Below are positions 52,994-64,000 of a stretch of DNA of 64,000 nt, one piece after another. Each line of letters starts with the position of its first letter. Within the stretch, counting starts at the first letter, position 1. The notes under the pieces were generated by a model. It was not told the origin of the DNA. It saw nothing but the letters and a program-made list of their open reading frames with translations, and made no database searches. The position numbers and the translations under genes are program-made. The stretch comes from Xylocopa sonorina (taxonomy: Eukaryota > Arthropoda > Insecta > Hymenoptera > Apidae). Where the stretch lies: positions 1 through 64,000 of the forward strand of contig NW_027490453.1 of NCBI RefSeq assembly GCF_050948175.1. Reading direction: 5' to 3'.

Positions 52994-55900
52994 ATGTTAT
53001 ATCTTACCATGAAACATAGAAATGAGATGCGATATCGCGTTTTAAGAATCATATGAACTCTATTGCTACGAGACGTAGACATCTGCAAACGCTATTTCCT
53101 TGCAAGGAAGTGTCGCATTTACATTCATTTGAAGTGTAGACGAGGAATACATAACACTTCGCAAATCATATTATATCTTACGATGAAACATAGAAATGAG
53201 ATGCGATTTCGCGTTTTAAGAAGCATTAGAACACTATTGCTACGATAGGTAGACATTTGCAAACGCTATTTCCTAGCAAAGAAGTCTCGCATTTACATTC
53301 ATTTGAAGTATAGGCGAGGAATACATAACACTTCGCAAATAATATTACATCTTACCATGAAACATAGAAATGAGATGCGATATCGCATTTTAAGAAGCAT
53401 TAGAACTCTATTGCTACGATACCTAGACATCTGCAGACGCTATTTCCTAGCAAGGAAGTGTCGCATTTGCATTCATTTGAAGTGTAGACGAGGAATACAT
53501 GATACTTCGCAAATCATATTATATCTTACCATGAAACATAGAAATGAGATGCGATATCGCGTTTTAAGAAGCATTAGAACTCTATTGCTACGATACCTAG
53601 ACATCTGCAGATGCTATTTCCTAGCAAGGAAGTGTCGCATTTACATTCATTTGAAGTGTAGACGAGGAATACATGATACTTCGCAAATCATATTATATCT
53701 TACCATGAAACATAGAAATGAGATGCGATTTCGCGTTTTAAGAAGCATTAGAACACTATTGCTACGATAGGTAGACATTTGCAAACGCTATTTCCTAGCA
53801 AAGAAGTCTCGCATTTACATTCATTTGAAGTATAGGCGAGGAATACATAACACTTCGCAAATAATATTACATCTTACCATGAAACATAGAAATGAGATGC
53901 GATATCGCGTTTTAAGAAGCATTAGAACTCTATTGCTACGATACGTAGACTTCTGCAAACGCTATTTCCTAGCAAGGAAGTGTCGCATTTACATTCATTT
54001 GAAGTGAAGACGAGGAATACATAACACTTCGCAAATCATATTATATCTTACCATGAAACATAGAAATGAGATGCGACATCGCGTTCTAAGAAGCATTAGA
54101 ACACTACTGCTACGATAAGTAGACATTTGCAAACGCTATTTCCTTGCAAGGAAGTGTCGCATTTACATTCATTTGAAGTGTAGACGAGGAATACATAACA
54201 CTCCGCAAATCATATTATATCTTACCATGAAACATAGAAATGAGATGCGATATCGCGTTTTAAGAATCATAAGAACTCTATTGCTACGATACGTAGACAT
54301 CTGCAAACGCGATTTCCTTGCAAGGAAGTGCGCAATTACATTTAGTTGATGTGTAGACGAGGAATACATAACACTTCGCAAATCATATTATATCTTACCA
54401 TGAAACATAGAAATGAGATGCGATATCGCGTTTTAAGAAGCATTTGAACTCTATTGCTACGATACGTAGACATCTGCAGACGCTATTTCCTTGCAAGGAA
54501 GTGTCGCATTTACATTCATTTGAATCGTAGACAAGGAATACATAACACTTCGCAAATCGTGTTATATCTTACCATGAAACATAGAAATGAGATGCGATAT
54601 CGCGTTTTAAGAATCATATGAACTCTATTGCTACGAGACGTAGACATCTGCAATCGCTATTTCCTTGCAAGGAAGTGTCGCATTTACATTCATTTGAAGT
54701 GTAGACGAGGAATACATAACACTTCGCAAATCAAATTATATCTTACCATGAAACATAGAATTGTGATGCGATATCGCGTTTTAAGAATCATAAGAACTCT
54801 ATTGCTACGATACGTTGACATCTGCAAACGCTATTTCCTTGCAAGGAAGTGCGCATTTACATTTAGTTGATGTGTAGACGAGGAATACATAACACTTCGC
54901 AAATCATATTATGTCTTACCATGAAACATAGAAATGAGATGCGATATCGCGTTTTAAGAAGCATTTGAACTCTATTGCTACGATACGTAGACATCTGCAA
55001 ACGCTATTTCCTTGCAAGGAAGTGTCGCATTTACATTCATTTGAATCGTAGACAAGGAATACATAACACTTCGCAAATCGTGTTATATCTTACCATGAAA
55101 CATAGAAATGAGATGCGATATCGCGTTTTAAGAATCATATGAACTCTATTGCTACGAGACGTAGACATCTGCAATCGCTATTTCCTTGCAAGGAAGTGTC
55201 GCATTTACATTCATTTGAAGTGTAGACGAGGAATACATAACACTCCGCAAATCATATTATATCTTACCATGAAACATAGAAATGAGATGCGATATCGCGT
55301 TTTAAGAATCATAAGAACTCTATTGCTACGATACGTAGACATCTGCAAACGCTATTTCCTTGCAAGGAAGTGCGCAATTACATTTAGTTGATGTGTAGAC
55401 GAGGAATACATAACACTTCGCAAATCATATTATATCTTACCATGAAACATAGAAATGAGATGCGATATCGCGTTTTAAGAATCATAAGAACTCTATTGCT
55501 ACGATACGTTGACATCTGCAAACGCTATTTCCTTGCAAGGAAGTGCGCATTTACATTTAGTTGATGTGTAGACGAGGAATACATAACACTTCGCAAATCA
55601 TATTATATCTTACCATGAAACATAGAAATGAGATGCGATATCGCGTTTTAAGAATCATAGGAACTCTATTGCTACGATATGTAGACATCTGCAAACGCTA
55701 TTTCCTTGCAAAGAAGTGTCGCATTTACATTCATTTGAAGTGTAGACGAGGAATACATAACACTTCGCAAATCAAATTATATCTTACCATGAAACATAGA
55801 AATGAGATGCGATATCGCGTTTTAAGAATCATAAGAACCCTATTACTACGATACGTTGACATCTGCAAACGCTATTTCCTTGCAAGGAAGTGCGCATTTA

Positions 55901-57550
55901 CATTTAGTTGATGTGTAGACGAGGAATGGATAACACTTCGCAAATCATATTATATCTTACCATGAAACATAGAAATGAGATGCGATATCGCGTTTTAAGA
56001 ATCATAAGAACTCTATTGCTACGATACGTAGACATCTGCAAACGCTATTTCCTTGCAAGGAAGTGCGCATTTACATTTAGTTGATGTGTAGACGAGGAAT
56101 ACATAACACTTCGCAAATCATATTATATCTTACCATGAAACATAGAAATGAGATGCGATATCGCGTTTTAAGAAGCATTTGAACTCTATTGCTACGATAC
56201 GTAGACATCTGCAAACGCTATTTCCTTGCAAGGAAGTGTCGCATTTACATTCATTTGAATCGTAGACAAGGAATACATAACACTTCGCAAATCATGTTAT
56301 ATCTTACCATGAAACATAGAAATGAGATGCGATATCGCGCTTTAAGAATCATAAGAACTCTATTACTACGATACGTTGACATCTGCAAACGCTATTTCCT
56401 TGCAAGGAAGTGCGCATTTACATTCATTTGAATCGTAGACAAGGAATACATAACACTTCGCAAATCATGTTATATCTTACCATGAAACATAGAAATGAGA
56501 TGCGATATCGCGTTTTAAGAATCATATGAACTCTATTGCTACGATACGTTGACATCTGCAAACGCTACTTCCTTGCAAGGAAGTGCGCATTTACATTTAG
56601 TTGATGTGTAGACGAGGAATACATAACACTTCGCAAATCATATTATATCTTACCATGAAACATAGAAATGAGATGCGATATCGCGTTTTAAGAATCATAA
56701 GAACTCTATTGCTACGATACGTTGACATCTGCAAACGCTATTTCCTTGCAAGGAAGTGCGCATTTACATTTAGTTGATGTGTAGACGAGGAATACATAAC
56801 ACTTCGCAAATCATATTATATCTTACCATGAAACATAGAAATGAGATGCGATATCGCGTTTTAAGAATCATAAGAACTCTATTGCTACGATAGGTAGACA
56901 TCTGCAAACGCTATTTCCTTGCAAGGAAGTGCGCATTTACATTTAGTTGATGTGTAGACGAGGAATACATAACACTTCGCAAATCATATTATATCTTACC
57001 ATGAAACATAGAATTGAGATACGATATCGCGTTTTAAGAAGCATTAGAACACTATTGCTACGGTAGGTAGACATTTGCAAAGGCTATTTCCTAGCAAAGA
57101 AGTCTCGCCTTTACATTCATTTGAAGTATAGGCGAGGAATACATAACACTTCGCAAATAATATTACATCATACCATGAAACATAGAAATGAGATGCGATA
57201 TCGCGTTTTAAGAATCATAAGAACACTATTGCTACGATACGTTGACATCTGCAAACGCTATTTCCTTGCAAGGAAGTGCGCATTTACATTTAGTTGATGT
57301 GTAGGCGAGGAATACATAACACTTCGCAAATCATATTATATCTTACCATGAAACATAGAAATGAGATGCGATATCGCGTTTTAAGAATCATAAGAACTCT
57401 ATTGCTACGATACGTTGACATCTGCAAACGCTATTTCCTTGCAAGGAAGTGCGCATTTACATTTAGTTGATGTGTAGACGAGGAATACATAACACTTCGC
57501 AAATCATATTATATCTTACCATGAAACATAGAAATGAGATGCGATATCGC

Positions 57551-57575
57551 GTTTTAAGAATCATTAAGAACTCTA
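57551..57575 (+). repeat. Private 1-bp insertion (AATCATTAAGAAC)
   Basis: AATCATAAGAAC has gained a T near 57562. I saw it nowhere else. It could be an intermediate between the AATCATAAG and AAGCATTAG forms. Confidence 0.8.
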
Positions 57576-58389
57576 TTGCTACGATACGTAGACATCTGCA
57601 AACGCTATTTCCTTGCAAAGAAGTGTCGCATTTACATTCATTTGAAGTGTAGACGAGGAATACATAACACTTCGCAAATCAAATTATATCTTGCCATGAA
57701 ACATAGAAATGAGATGCGATATCGCGTTTTAAGAATCATAAGAACTCTATTACTACGATACGTTGACATCTGGAAACGCTATTTCCTTGCAAAGAAGTGT
57801 CGCATTTACATTCATTTGAAGTATAGGCGAGGAATACATAACACTTCGCAAATAATATTACATCTTACCATGAAACATTGAAATGAGATGCGATATCGCG
57901 TGTTAAGAAGCATTAGAACTCTATTGCTACGATACGTTGACATCTGCAAACGCTATTTCCTTGCAAGGAAGTGCGCATTTACATTTAGTTGATGTGTAGG
58001 CGAGGAATACATAACACTTCGCAAATCATATTATATCTTACCATGAAACATAGAAATGAGATGCGATATCGCGTTTTAAGAATCATAAGAACTCTATTGC
58101 TACGATACGTTGACATCTGCAAACGCTATTTCCTTGCAAGGAAGTGCGCATTTACATTTAGTTGATGTGTAGACGAGGAATACATAACACTTCGCAAATC
58201 ATATTATATCTTACCATGAAACATAGAAATGAGATGCGATATCGCGTTTTAAGAATCATAGGAACTCTATTGCTACGATACGTAGACATCTGCAAACGCT
58301 ATTTCCTTGCAAAGAAGTGTCGCATTTACATTCATTTTAAGTGTAGACGAGGAATACATAACACTTCGCAAATCAAATTATATCTTACC

Positions 58390-59669
58390 ATGAAACATAG
58401 AAATGAGATGCGATATCGCGTTTTAAGAATCATAAGAACTCTATTACTACGATACGTTGACATCTGGAAACGCTATTTCCTTGCAAGGAAGTGCGCATTT
58501 ACATTTAGTTGATGTGTAGACGAGGAATACATAACACTTCGCAAATAATATTACATCTTACCATGAAACATTGAAATGAGATGCGATATCGCGTGTTAAG
58601 AAGCATTAGAACTCTATTGCTACGATACGTAGACTTCTGCAATCGCTATTTCCTAGCAAGGAAGTGCCGCATTTACATTCATTTGAATCGTAGGCGAGGA
58701 ATGCATAACACTTCGCAATGAACATTATATCTTATCATGAAACATAGATATGAGATGCAATATCTCGTTTTAAGAAGCATTTGAACTCTATTGCTTCGAT
58801 ACGTAGACATCTGCAAACGCTATTTCCTTGCAAGGAATTGTCGCATTTACATTCATTTGAAGTGTAGACGAGGAATACATGATACTTCGCAAATCATATT
58901 CTATCTTACCATGAAACATAGAAATGAGATGCGATATCGCGTTTTAAGAATCATAAGAACTCTATTGCTACGATACCTAGACATCTGCAAACGCTATTTC
59001 CTCGCAAGGAAGTGTCGCATTTACATTCACTTGAAGTGTAGACGAGGAATACATAACACTTCGCAAATCATATTACATCTTACCATGAAACATAGAAATG
59101 AGATGCGATTTCGCGTTTTAAGAATCATAAGAACTCTATTGCTACGATACCTAGACATCTGCAAACGCTATTTCCTCGCAAGGAAGTGTCGCATTTACAT
59201 TCATTTGAAGTGTAGACGAGGAATACATAACACTTCGCAAATCACATTATATCTTACCATGAAACATAGAAATGAGATGCGATATCGCGTTTTAAGAATC
59301 ATAGGAACTCAATTGCTACGATACGTAGACATCTGCAAACGCTATTTCCTTGCAAAGAAGTGTCGCATTTACATTCATTTGAAGTGTAGACGAGGAATAC
59401 ATAACACTTCGCAAATCATATTATATCTTGCCATGAAACATTGAAATGAGATGCGATATCGCGTTTTAAGAATCATAAGAACTCAATTACTACGATACGT
59501 TGACATCTGCAAACGCTATTTCCTTGCAAGGAAGTGCGCATTTACATTCATTTGAAGTGTAGACGAGGAATACATGATACTTCGCAAATCATATTATATC
59601 TTACCATGAAACATAGAAATGAGATGCGATATCGCGTTTTAGGAATCATAAGAACTCTATTGCTACGAT
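58390..59669 (+). repeat. Copy 1 of a 1.28-kb segment (period 1736 bp)
   Basis: This matches 60126-61405 at an offset of 1736 bp (10 x 174 minus 4). Markers are CATCTGGAAACGC, CATGAAACATTGAAATG, GCGTGTTAAGAAG and TTTCCTCGCAAGG. Differences include ATATTCTATCTT near 58908 and TTCACTTGAAG near 59025. Confidence 0.85.
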
Positions 59670-60125
59670 ACGTTGACATCTGCAAACGCTATTTCCTTGC
59701 AAGGAAGTGCGCATTTACATTTAGTTGATGTGTAGACGAGGAATACATAACACTTCGCAAATCATATTATATCTTACCATGAAACATAGAATTGAGATAC
59801 GATATCGCGTTTTAAGAAGCATTAGAACACTATTGCTACGGTAGGTAGACATTTGCAAAGGCTATTTCCTAGCAAAGAAGTCTCGCCTTTACATTCATTT
59901 GAAGTATAGGCGAAGAATACATAACACTTCGCAAATAATATTACATCATACCATGAAACATAGAAATGAGATGCGATATCGCGTTTTAAGAATCATAAGA
60001 ACTCTATTGCTACGATACGTTGACATCTCCAAACGCTATTTCCTTGCAAGGAAGTGCGCATTTACATTTAGTTGATGTGTAGGCGAGGAATACATAACAC
60101 TTCGCAAATAATATTACATCATACC

Positions 60126-61405
60126 ATGAAACATAGAAATGAGATGCGATATCGCGTTTTAAGAATCATAAGAACTCTATTACTACGATACGTTGACATC
60201 TGGAAACGCTATTTCCTTGCAAGGAAGTGCGCATTTACATTTAGTTGATGTGTAGACGAGGAATACATAACACTTCGCAAATAATATTACATCTTACCAT
60301 GAAACATTGAAATGAGATGCGATATCGCGTGTTAAGAAGCATTAGAACTCTATTGCTACGATACGTAGACTTCTGCAATCGCTATTTCCTAGCAAGGAAG
60401 TGTCGCATTTACATTCATTTGAATCGTAGGCGAGGAATGCATAACACTTCGCAATGAATATTATATCTTATCATGAAACATAGATATGAGATGCAATATC
60501 TCGTTTTAAGAAGCATTTGAACTCTATTGCTTCGATACGTAGACATCTGCAAACGCTATTTCCTTGCAAAGAATTGTCGCATTTACATTCATTTGAAGTG
60601 TAGACGAGGAATACATGATACTTCGCAAATCATATTATATCTTACCATGAAACATAGAAATGAGATGCGATATCGCGTTTTAAGAATCATAAGAACTCTA
60701 TTGCTACGATACCTAGACATCTGCAAACGCTATTTCCTCGCAAGGAAGTGTCGCATTTACATTCATTTGAAGTGTAGACGAGGAATACATAACACTTCGC
60801 AAATCATATTACATCTTACCATGAAACATAGAAATGAGATGCGATTTCGCGTTTTAAGAATCATAAGAACTCTATTGCTACGATACCTAGACATCTGCAA
60901 ACGCTATTTCCTCGCAAGGAAGTGTCGCATTTACATTCATTTGAAGTGTAGACGAGGAATACATAACACTTCGCAAATCATATTATATCTTACCATGAAA
61001 CATAGAAATGAGATGCGATATCGCGTTTTAAGAATCATAGGAACTCAATTGCTACGATACGTAGACATCTGCAAACGCTATTTCCTTGCAAAGAAGTGTC
61101 GCATTTACATTCATTTGAAGTGTAGACGAGGAATACATAACACTTCGCAAATCATATTATATCTTGCCATGAAACATTGAAATGAGATGCGATATCGCGT
61201 TTTAAGAATCATAAGAACTCAATTACTACGATACGTTGACATCTGCAAACGCTATTTCCTTGCAAGGAAGTGCGCATTTACATTCATTTGAAGTGTAGAC
61301 GAGGAATACATGATACTTCGCAAATCATATTATATCTTACCATGAAACATAGAAATGAGATGCGATGTCGCGTTTTAGGAATCATAAGAACTCTATTGCT
61401 ACGAT
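60126..61405 (+). repeat. Copy 2 of the 1.28-kb segment
   Basis: Partner of 58390-59669, diverging after the GTTTTAGGAATC step where ATACCTAG (61406) faces ATACGTTG (59670). TGCAAAGAATTGTCGC near 60567 is shared with copy 3 but not copy 1, so copies 2 and 3 are closer to each other. Confidence 0.85.
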
Positions 61406-62760
61406 ACCTAGACATCTGCAAACGCTATTTCCTAGCAAGGAAGTGTCGCATTTACATTCATTTGAAGTGTAGACGAGGATTACATAACACTTCGCAAATC
61501 ATATTATATCTTACCATGAAACATAGAAATGAGATGCGATATCGCGTTTTAAGAATCATAAGAACTCAATTGCTACGATACGTTGACATCTGCAAACGCT
61601 ATTTCCTTGCAAGGAAGTGCGCATTTACATTTAGTTGATGTGTAGACGAGGAATACATAACACTTCGCAAATCATATTATATCTTACCATGAAACATAGA
61701 AATCAGATACGATATCGCGTTTTAAGAAGCATTAGAACACTATTGCTACGATAAGTAGACATTTGCAAACGCTATTTCCTAGCAAAGAAGTCTCGCATTT
61801 ACATTCATTTGAAGTATAGGCGAGGAATACATAACACTTCGCAAATAATATTACATCTTACCATGAAACATTGAAATGAGATGCGATATCGCGTTTTAAG
61901 AAGCATTAGAACTCTATTGCTACGATACGTAGACTTCTGCAATCGCTATTTCCTAGCAAGGAAGTGTCGCATTTACATTCATTTGAATCGTAGACGAGGA
62001 ATGCATAACACTTCGCAATGAATATTATATCTTATCAGGAAACATAGGTATGAGATGCAATATCTCGTTTTAAGAAGCATTTGAACTCTATTGCTTCGAT
62101 ACGTAGACATCTGCAAACGCTATTTCCTTACAAGGAAGTGTCGCATTTACATTCTTTTGAAGTGTAGACGAGGAATACATAACACTTCGCAAATCATATT
62201 ATATCTTACCATGAAACATAGAAATGAGATGCGATATCGCGTTTTAAGAAGCATTAGAACTCTATTGCTACGATACGTAGACATCTGCAAACGCTACTTC
62301 CTTGCAAGGAAGTGTCGCATTTACATTTATTTGAAGTGTAGACGAGGAATACATGACACTTCGCAAATCAAATTATATCTTACCATGAAACGTAGAAATG
62401 AGATTCGACATCGCGTTTTAAGAAGCATTAGAAAGCTATTGCTACGATACGTAGACATCTGCAAACGCTATTTCCTATCGAGGAAGTATCGCATTCACAT
62501 TCATTTGAAGTGTAGACAAGGAATACATAACACTTCGCAAATCATGTTATATCTTACCATGAAACATAGAAATGAGATGCGATATCGCGTTTTAAGAATC
62601 ATATGAACTCTATTGCTACGAGACGTAGACATCTGCAATCGCTATTTCCTTGCAAGGAAGTGTCGCATTTACATTCATTTGAAGTGTAGACAAGGAATAC
62701 ATGACACTTCGCAAATCATATTATATCTTACCATGAAACATAGAAATGAGATTCGACATC

Positions 62761-62780
62761 GCGTTTTAAAAGCATTAGAA
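62761..62780 (+). repeat. Private 1-bp deletion (GTTTTAAAAGCATT)
   Basis: GTTTTAAGAAGCATT has become GTTTTAAAAGCATT, one base shorter. It offsets the insertion at 57562 in the overall phase count. Confidence 0.8.
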
Positions 62781-62905
62781 AGCTATTGCTACAATACGTA
62801 GACAACTGCAAACGCTATTTCCTAGCGAGGAAGTATCGCATTCACATTCATTTGAAGTGTAGACAAGGAATACATAACACCTCGCAAATCATGTTATATC
62901 TTACC

Positions 62906-63870
62906 ATGAAACATAGAAATGAGATGCGATATCGCGTTTTAAGAATCATAAGAACTCTATTACTACGATACGTTGACATCTGGAAACGCTATTTCCTTGC
63001 AAGGAAGTGCGCATTTACATTTAGTTGATGTGTAGACGAGGAATACATAACACTTCGCAAATAATATTACATCTTACCATGAAACATTGAAATGAGATGC
63101 GATATCGCGTGTTAAGAAGCATTAGAACTCTATTGCTACGATACGTAGACTTCTGCAATCGCTATTTCCTAGCAAGGAAGTGTCGCATTTACATTCATTT
63201 GAATCGTAGGCGAGGAATGCATAACACTTCGCAATGAATATTATATCTTATCATGAAACATAGATATGAGATGCAATATCTCGTTTTAAGAAGCATTTGA
63301 ACTCTATTGCTTCGATACGTAGACATCTGCAAACGCTATTTCCTTGCAAAGAATTGTCGCATTTACATTCATTTGAAGTGTAGACGAGGAATACATGATA
63401 CTTCGCAAATCATATTATATCTTACCATGAAACATAGAAATGAGATGCGATATCGCGTTTTAAGAATCATAAGAACTCTATTGCTACGATACCTAGACAT
63501 CTGCAAACGCTATTTCCTCGCAAGGAAGTGTCGCATTTACATTCATTTGAAGTGTAGACGAGGAATACATAACACTTCGCAAATCATATTACATCTTACC
63601 ATGAAACATAGAAATGAGATGCGATTTCGCGTTTTAAGAATCATAAGAACTCTATTGCTACGATACCTAGACATCTGCAAACGCTATTTCCTCGCAAGGA
63701 AGTGTCGCATTTACATTCATTTGAAGTGTAGACGAGGAATACATAACACTTCGCAAATCATATTATATCTTACCATGAAACATAGAAATGAGATGCGATA
63801 TCGCGTTTTAAGAATCATAGGAACTCAATTGCTACGATACGTAGACATCTGCAAACGCTATTTCCTTGCA
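62906..63870 (+). repeat. Copy 3 of the 1.28-kb segment (shortened)
   Basis: This matches 60126-61090 at an offset of 2780 bp (16 x 174 minus 4). It ends inside the monomer where AAGGAAGTGCGC (63870) replaces AAAGAAGTGTCGC, so the right-hand part of the unit is absent. Confidence 0.85.
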
Positions 63871-63905
63871 AGGAAGTGCGCATTTACATTTAGTTGATGT
63901 GTAGA

Positions 63906-64000
63906 CGAGGAATACATAACACTTCGCAAATAATATTACATCTTACCATGAAACATTGAAATGAGATGCGATATCGCGTTTTAAGAAGCATTAGAACTCT
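63906..64000 (+). repeat. Partial satellite monomer at the right edge
   Basis: The last anchor is at 63906 and the window ends 95 bp later, within AGCATTAGAACTCT. The array continues to the right of the window. Confidence 0.95.

Larger units (their letters stand above)
1..64000 (+). repeat. Tandem satellite DNA array, 174-bp monomer, head to tail
   Basis: The anchor CGAGGAAT recurs every 174 bp (for example 121, 295 and 469) from one end of the window to the other, always on the same strand. Stepping from 121 to 63906 gives 367 complete monomers. The phase drifts by 73 bp in total, and all of it is explained by indels I could locate: one 33-bp deletion (about 8744), 1-bp deletions near 10151, 10672, 11026 and 43436, an insertion/deletion pair at 28311 and 28821, 36 short monomers after 45815, and an insertion/deletion pair at 57562 and 62768. 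No foreign insertion interrupts the array. Nucleosome-sized monomers in long homogeneous arrays are typical of eukaryotic centromeric or pericentromeric satellites. The chromosomal role is inferred, and I do not recognise the family. Confidence 0.98.
45815..64000 (+). repeat. Block IV: 173-bp short subfamily prevalent
   Basis: Thirty-six monomers have AAGTGCGC in place of AAGTGTCGC, a 1-bp deletion. Nearly all of these continue TTTAGTTGATGTG, and many also carry ATACGTTGACATC. Examples lie at about 45815, 46860, 47380, 48250, 48771, 48943, 49291, 50686, 54330, 56758, 58146, 60057, 61618, 63008 and 63868. A few have the normal ATTCATTTGA tail (56410, 59537, 61269). The anchor phase falls by 36 bp across the block, matching the count. 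Confidence 0.9.

Noticed and set aside
109..63897. Many plus-strand open reading frames with 58-residue repeats, including 12949-14112 and 22279-23160
   Set aside because: They have the satellite period, many need a TTG start, they are broken by recurrent stops (CAATGA, ATTTGA, CGATAG), show no third-position bias in substitutions, and match no protein family I know. I annotate none as a CDS.
1..64000. CRISPR array
   Set aside because: The period is regular, but there are no unique spacers. The whole 174 bp is repeated, and the unit is far longer than a CRISPR repeat plus spacer.
1..64000. Telomeric repeat or interstitial telomere
   Set aside because: Only isolated TTAGG strings occur (for example in GCATTAGGACTC), with no tandem TTAGG or TTAGGG.
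1..64000. tRNA or 5S rRNA-derived satellite
   Set aside because: I found no B-box-like GGTTCGAANCC or cloverleaf pairing, and no 5S internal control motif, in the monomer.

Overview
The whole 64 kb window is one uninterrupted array of tandem satellite DNA. The monomer is 174 bp, about 36% G+C in a consensus I counted by hand, and always in the same orientation. Using the CGAGGAAT step as an anchor, 367 complete monomers lie between 121 and 63905. A 120-bp partial monomer precedes them and a 95-bp partial follows, so the array extends beyond both ends. I see no protein gene, RNA gene, transposon, CRISPR array or unique sequence.

The long plus-strand reading frames (up to 387 codons, 12949-14112) are a by-product of monomer length. 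174 is 58 x 3, so a frame that is open in one monomer stays open in the next. Stops recur every few monomers, substitutions mostly change the amino acid, and 173-bp monomers shift the frame. I therefore annotate no CDS.

The host is most likely a eukaryote, and this is probably a centromeric or pericentromeric satellite, because the monomer is nucleosome-sized and forms a large homogeneous array with nested higher-order duplications. CpG is enriched (9 per consensus monomer, observed/expected about 1.6), which argues against a heavily CpG-methylated vertebrate or plant genome. It would fit an insect such as a hymenopteran. That is a weak inference, and I do not recognise the satellite family.

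Layout: Block I (1-8646) mixes an A form (GAAGTG before the anchor, CGCAAATCA after it) with a B form (GAATCG, CGCAATGAA, GCAATATCTC) and carries hexamer and 16-mer duplications. Block II (8647-12264) is a transition zone with a 33-bp truncated monomer and three 1-bp deletions. Block III (12265-45814) is dominated by C-type monomers (ACCTAGACATCTGCAG) and Y-type monomers (GAAGTATAGGCGAGG). It holds multi-kilobase near-identical duplications with offsets of 17, 23, 34, 42, 45 and 52 monomers, plus a B-type cassette of variable copy number. Block IV (45815-64000) is marked by 36 copies of a 173-bp subfamily (AAGTGCGC, usually TTTAGTTGATG) and by 22-mer, 10-mer and 16-mer duplications.

Each monomer carries up to three short dyad symmetries. 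These and the layered duplications are the main features of interest. The pattern looks like repeated unequal exchange and gene conversion rather than a gene system.
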